Shown here one piece after another: positions 22,473 through 29,770 of a DNA stretch of 64,000 bases (positions are counted from its first letter, which is position 1; every line of letters starts with the position of its first letter). A program made the position numbers and the translations under genes. The stretch spans positions 1 through 64,000 of the forward strand of contig JAIUOS010000008.1 of assembly GCA_020161755.1 (NCBI GenBank), written 5' to 3'. This DNA is from Actinomycetota bacterium. Lineage in GTDB: Bacteria; Actinomycetota; Actinomycetes; Propionibacteriales; Propionibacteriaceae. The notes below the pieces were generated by a model. It had not been told where the DNA came from, searched no databases, and saw nothing but the letters and a program-made list of their open reading frames with translations.

Positions 22473-23759
22473 TCAGGCCTCGGCGAGCGGGGAGGATCCG
22501 GCGAGGACCTCGATGGGGGCGGCGGTGTCGGTGAACTGGTTGCGCGGGGCGTTGTGGAACACCGCCCACGCGATGGCCACGCCGGCGGTCACGACCACTC
22601 CGAGGCCGGCGAACAGCGCCTGCGGCCCGCTGTTGAGCATCAGCGGGGTGACGGTGGCCAGCAGGGCGGCGGCGAACCGGGCCACAGCGAGGATCGTGCC
22701 CTGCGCGGTGGCGCGCACCATGGTCGGGAACGACTCCTGCGTCCAGACCTTCATGATGCCCTCGAAGGCGAACGCACCGCCGATGCCGTTCAGTGCGGTG
22801 TAGACGATCATCGTGGCGAAGCTGAACCCGAAGAGTGCCGGGATGAAGAAGGACGCGGCGTAGGCGATCGCGCCGGCCGTGAAGTAGACGAAGCGATGCC
22901 TGGTGTCGACGACCCGCATGAACCACAGGCCGAACAGCAGGAACACCGGCAGCGACACCAGCCCGATCAGGGAGGCGAGCTGCACGTCGACGCCGACGAC
23001 GTTGACCCAGATGTAGGTGGTGAACTGGCCCATGGTGTTGGCGGCGAGGTTCGTCAGCCCGTAGAAACCGAGCAGCGCCCAGAACGGACGGGCGTACGGC
23101 CCGGTGAACAGGTCGCGGACGCGGACCTTCGGCGCCGAGGTGTTGCCGCCGCGGTTCGCCTCAAGCCACGTGCGGGTCTCGGGGATCGTGAAGCGCGCGA
23201 TCAGTACCAGCAGGGCGACGAGGGCCACCTGGCCGAAGAGCAGCTGCCCGCCCAGCCGTCCGAGGCCGCCGAAGAAGGTCGCGATGCCCACGGCGGAGAT
23301 GATGCCGACCAGCCACAGCATGTTGGAGAAGCCGATGATCTTGCCGCGGTTGGCGTCCGTGCTCGACTCGGCGATGGTCGCCAGGGACACGGGCAGGTCA
23401 GCACCGGTGCCCAGGCCGATCAGCGCCACGCCGATGAGCAGCGGGGTGAAGCTGTCGGCAAAGGTGGCGAGCCCCCCTCCGAGGACGATCAGGGCCATGG
23501 TCACCATGAACACCGAGCGGCGGCCGAAGTTGTCGCCGAGCTTGCCGCCCACGAGCGCGCCGATGGCGATGAAGAAGGTGAGGGCGCCGGAGAGCCAGCC
23601 GATCTGGCCGGCGTCGAGGCCGATGGTGTGCTGGTAGATGACGAGCGCGATGCCGGTGCCGACGATGGCTGCGGCGTCGATGTAGGAGGCCATTCCACAG
23701 ACCAGGCCGACCCACCAGGGGTTCGGGGCCTTGCGGATGCCCGCGGCTTCAGTAGCCAT
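22473..23759 (-). CDS. MFS transporter, sugar-porter-like
   Basis: A 428-residue permease with twelve predicted hydrophobic segments. The loop between segments 2 and 3 is GALVGGKLGDNFGRRSVFM, the MFS signature, and FTIPETRTWLEAN resembles the PET motif at the end of the first half of sugar porters. It is the first gene of the minus-strand rhamnoside operon and is divergent from a LacI regulator, so uptake of the rhamnoside, or of an acylated form, is the probable role. A role in export of vinylphenol is possible but less likely given the order. Confidence 0.87.
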   Translation of the reverse strand: MATEAAGIRKAPNPWWVGLVCGMASYIDAAAIVGTGIALVIYQHTIGLDAGQIGWLSGALTFFIAIGALVGGKLGDNFGRRSVFMVTMALIVLGGGLATFADSFTPLLIGVALIGLGTGADLPVSLATIAESSTDANRGKIIGFSNMLWLVGIISAVGIATFFGGLGRLGGQLLFGQVALVALLVLIARFTIPETRTWLEANRGGNTSAPKVRVRDLFTGPYARPFWALLGFYGLTNLAANTMGQFTTYIWVNVVGVDVQLASLIGLVSLPVFLLFGLWFMRVVDTRHRFVYFTAGAIAYAASFFIPALFGFSFATMIVYTALNGIGGAFAFEGIMKVWTQESFPTMVRATAQGTILAVARFAAALLATVTPLMLNSGPQALFAGLGVVVTAGVAIAWAVFHNAPRNQFTDTAAPIEVLAGSSPLAEA

Positions 23760-23790
23760 TTGTCTGCTCCTTCGCAGAAGATTCTAGATC

Positions 23791-23819
23791 ACTTACGCGC
23801 TTCAGTTGCGCGCGTAAGT
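23791..23819. promoter_or_regulatory. Inverted repeat between divergent MFS and lacI genes
   Basis: ACTTACGCGC (23791-23800) and GCGCGTAAGT (23810-23819) are perfect inverted copies, centres separated by a 9-bp gap. The pair lies 32 bp upstream of the MFS start and 45 bp upstream of lacI. It is the best candidate operator for the LacI regulator encoded at 23864, acting on both genes. Confidence 0.6.
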
Positions 23820-23863
23820 AGGTTAGGACACAGTTACGGTGTTGGCAAGACCGGAGGTGGGAC

Positions 23864-24853
23864 GTGGCGCGTGGCAGGGTGACCGCGGAGGACGTGGCGC
23901 GGGTGGCCGGGGTGTCCCGGGCGACCGTGAGCTACGTGCTGAACAACCACCCGCACCAGACGATCCCCGAAGCCACCCGGCAGAAGGTGCTCGCTGCGGC
24001 CGCCGAACTCGAGTACACGCCGTTGGCCTCGGCCCGCATCCTCAGCCGGGGACGCAGCGACGTGGTCGTGATGCTGATCCCGGACTGGCCGCTCGGCGCC
24101 GTCCTGCCCCAGGTGATGGACGCGGTGGCGTCCGGACTCGCGCCCCACGGCTTCGAACTCTTCCTGCACCGGTGCACCGCCGGCCGACCGGTGAAGAACC
24201 TGTGGGCGGCGATCACGCCAGCCGCCGTGATCCGCGTCGGCAGTCTGGGCGAAGAGGAGGACGAGAGCCTCCGTCGCTCCCAGATCGGGTACCTGCTGGA
24301 GCTCGCGAACACCGAGCTCGAGAAGGGCCTGGTGCTGTTCCCCGGCGTCCAGACCGGCCGGTTGCAGGCCGAGCACCTTGCCGGACGCGGACACCGGCGG
24401 ATCGGCTACGCCTGGCCGGCCGATCCCCGCATCGAAGGTTTCGCGACCGCGCGGCTCGCCGGCGTCCGGCAGGCGTGCGTGGACCTCGGGCTCGAGCCCC
24501 CCGTCGTCCAGCCGGTCTCCTTCGAGGCCGCCGAGGCCACGGATGCGATCCGGGAGTGGAAGGGGCGCGGCGTCACCGGCGTGTGCGCCTTCAACGACGA
24601 ACTGGCAATCGGCATGATCCAGGCCGCCCGCACCCTGGGGTTCGTGGTGCCGGACGACCTCGCGATCGTCGGCGTCGACAACCTCCCGTGGAGCGCGCTG
24701 ACCGAACCGGCCCTGACCACGGTTGCGCCCAACCCCGACCGCATCGGCGAGGTGATCACCGAGCGCGTGCTCGCCGGTCTCGGCGGCAGCGCCGACGAGC
24801 GTGGCCCGGCGGGCAGTTCGTTCATCTGCCTGATCGTCCGCGACTCGGCCTGA
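23864..24853 (+). CDS. LacI-family repressor of the rhamnoside operon
   Basis: A 329-residue regulator. The HTH and hinge read VTAEDVARVAGVSRATVSYV and then NNHPHQTIPEATRQKVLAAA. A periplasmic-binding-like effector domain follows, with GHRRIGYAWP, CAFNDELAIGM and DDLAIVGVDNLPWSALTEP. It starts with GTG after GGAGGTGGG. The effector domain is slightly short before residue 100. It is divergent from the MFS-GH78-esterase-padC operon, which it most likely represses until rhamnose or a rhamnoside is present. Confidence 0.92.
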   Translation: MARGRVTAEDVARVAGVSRATVSYVLNNHPHQTIPEATRQKVLAAAAELEYTPLASARILSRGRSDVVVMLIPDWPLGAVLPQVMDAVASGLAPHGFELFLHRCTAGRPVKNLWAAITPAAVIRVGSLGEEEDESLRRSQIGYLLELANTELEKGLVLFPGVQTGRLQAEHLAGRGHRRIGYAWPADPRIEGFATARLAGVRQACVDLGLEPPVVQPVSFEAAEATDAIREWKGRGVTGVCAFNDELAIGMIQAARTLGFVVPDDLAIVGVDNLPWSALTEPALTTVAPNPDRIGEVITERVLAGLGGSADERGPAGSSFICLIVRDSA

Positions 24854-24868
24854 CTCCTGTCGGCGCCA

Positions 24869-24952
24869 GTGCCGCACGAGCTCATCGTGGCCTTCCTGTT
24901 CCTCCAGAAGTACTGGCAGAGCGGACTATCCACGGGCAGCGTGAAGGAGTAG
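24869..24952 (+). pseudogene. C-terminal scrap of a MalG-type ABC sugar permease
   Basis: A 27-residue frame reads VPHELIVAFLFLQKYWQSGL and then STGSVKE before TAG. The FLFLQ-x-Y-x3-GL-x3-SVK ending is the usual C-terminus of MalG/LacG-like carbohydrate permeases. The rest of the gene is missing. It lies on the same strand as the MalF-type fragment at 18513-18629, 6.2 kb away. Confidence 0.7.
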
Positions 24953-25033
24953 CGGCGAGCTCGGCCCGAGTCCCTGGACGGCAACCCCGGCGAGCGGTGG
25001 TGTACTAGTGCCCGCAGCCGAAGGGAGTTGAGC

Positions 25034-26554
25034 ATGGCGAGCGGTCGAGCGACACCGGCGGTCCCACCGACGGCGAAGAAGCGGCCGACCAAGGACGTGA
25101 TCCTGGACGCGGCGAAGGAACTGATGACCGCCCAGGGCGTCAGTGCGACCTCGGTCGAGGAGATCGCGCGCGCCGCGGGCTGCCAGCGCGTCACCGTCTA
25201 CACCCACTTCGGCTCGAAGGAGGGCCTCGCGCTCGCCGTCCTCGAGGACCTGATCGCCCACTGGGCGCACCACTCCGCGGTCGACCAACCCACCTCGAGT
25301 GGGGGTGGCGACCGCTGGGAGCGCCTCCTCGTCGAGGTGTGGAGCGACGTCCGCGGCGACCAGGCCGGCAGCCAGCGCGTCCAGGCCATGATCGAGCAGG
25401 TGCGCCGGACGCTGGACGGCATCCCGGCTGCGCAGCGTCCCGAACGCATCGAGGCCGTCCTCGACCTGATCACGGCGTTCGACGAGTCGGCCCCGGCGGC
25501 CGTCGGCGACACCACCGTCACCCCCGAACCGGCGGCGGCGGACCCCGGTCCCTCCGGGCGCGTCTCGCCCACCATCAAGGAGGTCGCCGGACGCGCCGGC
25601 GTCTCCTTCAAGAGCGTGTCCCGCGTCATCAACGACCACCCCCACGTCACCGCCGAGCTGCGCGCGAAGGTCCAGTCCGCCATGCAGGAGCTCGGCTACT
25701 CCCCGAACGCGGTCGCCCGCACCCTGCGGTCGGCGACCTCGCCGACGGTCGGGCTCGTCATCGACGACAGCGAGGCCTTCCCCTACGCCTCCGACATCAT
25801 CCGCGGCGCGCAGGACGCGGCCGGCGACCTCGGCAAGGTCCTGCTGATCACCTACATCGACGGACGCGAGAGCTCGCGCGCCCAGGTGCTCGAACACCTC
25901 CGCCAGTGGCAGGTCGAGGGCGTCGCCTACACCTCCCCGCACCACCGGGTCATCCGCACCAGCGAGCTGCTGCCCTTCTCCCCCCTGGTGCTGGTCAACT
26001 GCACGCCCGCCGAACCCGGGCCGGCCTTCGCCGTCCCCGCCGAGTTCGACGGCGGCTACGTCGCCACCCGGGCCCTGATCGAGGCCGGGCACCGCCGGAT
26101 CGGCTTCATCAGCGGCCCGGCGGCCTTCCCGGCGTCCCGGCTGCGTCGCGAGGGCTACCTCGCTGCGCTCGCGGACGCCGGCCTGACGGCCGACCCGGCG
26201 CTGGAGTTCGTCGGCGACTGGTGGCAGGAGAGCGGCGCCACCGCGGCCCGCGCCCTGATGGCGCTGGGGGACCGCCCCACCGCCGTCTTCGCCTCCAACG
26301 ACTGGATGGCGATGGGCGTCTACGACGAGCTCCGCACCCTCGGCCTCTCGGTGCCGCGCGACGTCTCGATCGTCGGCTTCGACAACCGCGAGGTGATCGC
26401 CGCACACATGCGGCCGCCGCTCACCACCGTCGCCCTGCCCTACTACGAGATGGGACGGTGGGCCATCGAGGCCCTCCAGCACCGCAACACCGCCGGCGGC
26501 CAGTTCGCCTGCACGCTCGTCCGTCGCGATTCCGTCGCGGAGGTCACGAGTTGA
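25034..26554 (+). CDS. TetR-LacI fusion regulator with two DNA-binding domains
   Basis: A single 506-residue frame joins two regulator families. Residues about 20-66 are a TetR HTH (VILDAAKELMTAQGVSATSV, then RVTVYTHFGSKEGL). A shortened helical segment and a Pro/Ala-rich linker run to about 175. Residues about 178-231 are a complete LacI HTH with hinge (TIKEVAGRAGVSFKSVSRVI), and 237-506 are the sugar-binding domain with GHRRIGFISGP, FASNDWMAMGVY and DVSIVGFDN. ATG at 25034 follows AAGGGAG. The next operon, starting at 26653, has a LacI-type operator over its -35. The TetR half lacks most of the normal ligand domain, so it may only add DNA contacts. Confidence 0.92.
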   Translation: MASGRATPAVPPTAKKRPTKDVILDAAKELMTAQGVSATSVEEIARAAGCQRVTVYTHFGSKEGLALAVLEDLIAHWAHHSAVDQPTSSGGGDRWERLLVEVWSDVRGDQAGSQRVQAMIEQVRRTLDGIPAAQRPERIEAVLDLITAFDESAPAAVGDTTVTPEPAAADPGPSGRVSPTIKEVAGRAGVSFKSVSRVINDHPHVTAELRAKVQSAMQELGYSPNAVARTLRSATSPTVGLVIDDSEAFPYASDIIRGAQDAAGDLGKVLLITYIDGRESSRAQVLEHLRQWQVEGVAYTSPHHRVIRTSELLPFSPLVLVNCTPAEPGPAFAVPAEFDGGYVATRALIEAGHRRIGFISGPAAFPASRLRREGYLAALADAGLTADPALEFVGDWWQESGATAARALMALGDRPTAVFASNDWMAMGVYDELRTLGLSVPRDVSIVGFDNREVIAAHMRPPLTTVALPYYEMGRWAIEALQHRNTAGGQFACTLVRRDSVAEVTS

Positions 26555-26566
26555 TAACGCTCCATC

Positions 26567-26604
26567 TGACAACGTTGACAGACATGTGTCAGGTCATCTA
26601 CCGT
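26567..26604 (+). promoter_or_regulatory. Promoter with LacI-type operator, GH91/GH32 operon
   Basis: TGACAACGTTGACA at 26567-26580 has the 8-bp palindrome CAACGTTG at its core, as in LacI-family operators with a central CG. Its right half is also a consensus -35 (TTGACA, 26575-26580), with TACCGT 18 bp later at 26599-26604 as a TAnnnT -10. A bound repressor would block this promoter. A further TGACA...TGTCA pair follows at 26576-26591. The ABC importer starts 48 bp after the -10. Confidence 0.6.
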
Positions 26605-26652
26605 TCTGATATCCCGCCAACGGTGGCCGGGACTACCTAGAAAGGGGAGAGC

Positions 26653-27945
26653 GTGCGACTCAAGATCGGTACGGCAGTCCTTGCCGCCTCGCTCGCACTG
26701 GCCGGATGCTCGGCCTCAGCTACCGCATCCGCACCAGCATCGTCGGGCAGCGCCGCTGCCGGGCAGACCATCCGGATCCTCGCCGAGGGCGGCGGCGTCG
26801 GCCTCCAGAAGGGCATCGCCGAGCAGTTCACGAAGGACACCGGCATCAAGGTCGAGTTCGTCGAGGTCCCGTACGCGGATGTCCACGACAAGCTCGCCGC
26901 CGACATCTCGACCGGCGCCGGCTCCTACGACCTGGCCACGATCGACGTCATCTGGATGACCGAGTTCGGCCCGACCCTGGCGAACCTCGACGACGTGATG
27001 ACGCCCGAGGTGACCGCGGACCTGCCGGCCGCGCTGGTGGCGGACGCGAAGTTCGAGGACCACTTCATCGGCATGCCGCAGTGGGCGAACGCCGAGATCC
27101 TGTTCTACCGCACCGACCTGTTCTCCGACGCCAAGGAGCAGAAGGCGTTCAAGGCCGAGTTCGGCTACGACCTCGTCCCGCCGACCAACTGGCAGCAGTA
27201 CCGGGACGTGGCGAAGTTCTTCAACCGCCCCAAGGACAAGCTCTACGGCACCGCGGTCAAGGGTGCGGTCGAGACCGAGTGGCTCGCCTACGTGCTCCAG
27301 GCCGGCTCGCCGTCGGTCGTGCTCGACAGCTCCGGCGGGGTGATCATCGACGATGCCAACCACGTGAAGGCGCTCGAGGAGTACATCGCGCCGTACTGCA
27401 CCGACAAGGTCGGGCCCGATCCCGCCACCACCGACTGGGCCGCAGCGCAGAACCTCTTCTACCAGGGCCAGTCCGCGATGATGCTGTTCTGGGCGCACGC
27501 GTACCGCATGACGCCGGACGACAGCAAGGTCAACGGCAAGGTCGGCGTCGCCCCGATGATCGCCGGTCCCGGCGGCATCGCCGCGATCCCGGGCCCGTGG
27601 TACAACGTCGTCCCGAACGACTCGCCACACCCCGACCTGGCCAAGCAGTACATCACGTACGCCTACGACCACAACGTCATGGGCATCGATGCGCCGCTCG
27701 GCCTCGCCGCCCGCACCTCGGCCTACGAGCAGTTCCAGGACAAGGCCGGCTACGAGGCGTTCAAGCCGCTGCTGACCACGCTGAACGCGCCGGCGACCAC
27801 CGGGCGTCCGATGAACGTGCACTGGCAGCAGATCACGGACGAGGTGCTCACACCGAGCGTCCAGAAGGCCCTCACCTGCAAGGTGTCGCCCCAGGACGTC
27901 CTCACCGAGGCCAAGTCCAAGATCGAGGCGATCCTCAAGCAGTGA
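26653..27945 (+). CDS. ABC sugar-binding lipoprotein (GH91/GH32 operon)
   Basis: A 430-residue extracellular solute-binding protein of family 1. The signal peptide ends in the lipobox LALAGC with Cys19 for lipid anchoring, followed by a Ser/Ala-rich spacer. The mature domain has the usual pattern, with VEVPYADVHDKLAADISTGA near the start and a Gly/Trp-rich binding region (GGIAAIPGPWYN). GTG at 26653 is preceded by AAAGGGGAG. It is the first gene of the operon under the operator at 26567. The likely ligand is a fructose oligomer or difructose anhydride, judged from the enzymes downstream. Confidence 0.92.
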   Translation: MRLKIGTAVLAASLALAGCSASATASAPASSGSAAAGQTIRILAEGGGVGLQKGIAEQFTKDTGIKVEFVEVPYADVHDKLAADISTGAGSYDLATIDVIWMTEFGPTLANLDDVMTPEVTADLPAALVADAKFEDHFIGMPQWANAEILFYRTDLFSDAKEQKAFKAEFGYDLVPPTNWQQYRDVAKFFNRPKDKLYGTAVKGAVETEWLAYVLQAGSPSVVLDSSGGVIIDDANHVKALEEYIAPYCTDKVGPDPATTDWAAAQNLFYQGQSAMMLFWAHAYRMTPDDSKVNGKVGVAPMIAGPGGIAAIPGPWYNVVPNDSPHPDLAKQYITYAYDHNVMGIDAPLGLAARTSAYEQFQDKAGYEAFKPLLTTLNAPATTGRPMNVHWQQITDEVLTPSVQKALTCKVSPQDVLTEAKSKIEAILKQ

Positions 27946-28019
27946 CCTCCGCGGTGGGCGCGCCGCCACGCGCCCACCGTCCCACCCCATTCGCTCCCAG
28001 TGGAAAGGACGTCCGCACG

Positions 28020-28898
28020 ATGGCCCGTCGCCGCTTCGCAGCGCTGCTGATGCTCCCGGCAATCATCTTCCTGGTCGCCACCGTGGCCTACCCGCTGGGC
28101 ACGTTGCTGTTCAACTCGTTCTTCAACGTCAAGCTGCTCACGCCCAACCGGCGCACGTGGGTGGGGTTCGACGACTTCGTCAACACCCTCACCTCGCCGG
28201 AGGTCGGCACGGCCGCCCTCAAGACCCTCCAGTACTCGGCGTTCGCCATGACGCTCGAGCTGGTCCTCGGCTTCGGCGCCGCGCTGCTGTTCTACGCGAT
28301 GCGTGACCGCTCGGCGTGGGCCCGGACGATCTTCATCTTCCCGCTGCTCGTGCCGCCGATCGTTGCCGGCCTGCTCTGGAAGTTCCTGCTGTCGCTCGAC
28401 ACGGGCATGGTCAACCGGGTCATCGACCTCCTCGGCCTCACCCCGGCCGGCGGCCAGATCAACTGGCTCGGCAACGTCGACACCGTGATCTTCACCGTCT
28501 CCTTCGCCGACATCTGGCTCACCACCAGCTTCGTCGCGCTCGTCGCCTACGCCGGCCTGCAGGGGCTGCCGGCGGACGTGCTGGAGGCGGCGGAGGTCGA
28601 CGGCGCCGGCTACTGGCAACGCGTGTGGCACGTGATCCTGCCGCTGCTGCGCCCGGTGATCGCGGTCATCGTGATCATCCGTGGTGTGGACGTGGCCAAG
28701 ACCTTCGACCTGATCTTCATCCAGACCGAGGGCGGGCCGCAGGGGGCGTCCGAAGTGCTCAGCATGGAGATCTACCGCACCATGATCCGTTACGGCAACG
28801 TCGGCAGCGCGTCGGCGACGGCCGCCGTCTTCCTGCTGGTCATGGCCTTCTTCGCCGCCCTCGCCTACCGAGTGATCTGGAAGCCCGCCAATGACTGA
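28020..28898 (+). CDS. ABC sugar permease, MalF-like (GH91/GH32 operon)
   Basis: A 292-residue inner-membrane permease with six hydrophobic segments. The EAA loop is DVLEAAEVDGAGYWQRVWHV followed by ILPLLRP, which docks the ATPase. ATG at 28020 follows GGAAAGGACG. The C-terminal end overlaps the second permease by 8 bp. No ATPase is encoded in the operon, so a shared MsiK-type ATPase elsewhere in the genome is expected, as is common in actinobacteria. Confidence 0.93.
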   Translation: MARRRFAALLMLPAIIFLVATVAYPLGTLLFNSFFNVKLLTPNRRTWVGFDDFVNTLTSPEVGTAALKTLQYSAFAMTLELVLGFGAALLFYAMRDRSAWARTIFIFPLLVPPIVAGLLWKFLLSLDTGMVNRVIDLLGLTPAGGQINWLGNVDTVIFTVSFADIWLTTSFVALVAYAGLQGLPADVLEAAEVDGAGYWQRVWHVILPLLRPVIAVIVIIRGVDVAKTFDLIFIQTEGGPQGASEVLSMEIYRTMIRYGNVGSASATAAVFLLVMAFFAALAYRVIWKPAND

Positions 28899-29730
28899 CA
28901 CCCGCCGTCCCCGCCTCGCGAAGACCGTCTCGGCCCAGCTCGGCATGCTCCTGGTCGTGGGCGCGTTCGTTCTGCCGTACGCCCACCTGCTCCTGACCTC
29001 GTTCAAGGCGCCCACCGAGGTGCTCGCGATCCCGCCGACGTTCCTGCCCAGCCACTTCGAGCTCACCAACTACCAGACCGCGCTCAACGACCCCGGCATC
29101 GGACGGTCGTTCATCAACAGCCTGGTGGTCGCCGTCGGTGGCACCGCGCTCACCCTGTTCCTCGCCATTCCGGCCGCCTACGCCGCGGCCTTCTACGGCA
29201 CCAGGCTGGGACGCGTCTTCCTGATGGTCGCGCTGATCGTGCGCATGCTGCCGCCGGTCGCCCTCGCCATCCCGATCTTCCAGGCGTTCCGCCAGCTCCG
29301 GCTGATCGACACCCAGCTCGGCCTGATGCTCGCGCAGACCATCATCAGTCTGCCGCTGGTCATCTGGCTGCTCGCGGCCTTCTTCGAGGCCATCCCCCAG
29401 GCCTTGGAGGAGGCCGCTCTGATCGACGGCTGCAACCGGCTCACCGCGATGATCCGCGTCACGCTGCCGGTCGCCGGCGGCGGCATCGCGGTCGCCGCGA
29501 TCTTCGCGTTCCTGTCGTCGTGGAACGAGTTCCTCTTCGCCCTCATGCTCACCTCGGTGAACGCGGTCACGGTCCCGCTGGCGATCGCCAACTTCAAGTC
29601 CCAGTTCGGCCTCGACTGGGGTTCGATGACCGCGCTCGCGGTCATGTACTCGCTCCCGGTGATCGCGGTCACCCTCGCCCTCCAGCGGCGGATCGTCTCC
29701 GGCATGACCTTCGGAGCCGTCAAGGGCTGA
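28891..29730 (+). CDS. ABC sugar permease, MalG-like (GH91/GH32 operon)
   Basis: A 279-residue partner permease with six hydrophobic segments. Its EAA loop is ALEEAALIDGCNRLTAMIRV followed by TLPVAG. The C-terminus RRIVSGMTFGAVKG is the usual MalG ending. It overlaps the preceding permease and is followed 40 bp later by the GH91 gene. Confidence 0.93.
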   Translation: MTDTRRPRLAKTVSAQLGMLLVVGAFVLPYAHLLLTSFKAPTEVLAIPPTFLPSHFELTNYQTALNDPGIGRSFINSLVVAVGGTALTLFLAIPAAYAAAFYGTRLGRVFLMVALIVRMLPPVALAIPIFQAFRQLRLIDTQLGLMLAQTIISLPLVIWLLAAFFEAIPQALEEAALIDGCNRLTAMIRVTLPVAGGGIAVAAIFAFLSSWNEFLFALMLTSVNAVTVPLAIANFKSQFGLDWGSMTALAVMYSLPVIAVTLALQRRIVSGMTFGAVKG

Positions 29731-29770
29731 CCGCACCCACCCCCTTCCCACCCGAGACCGAGAGAGCCCC

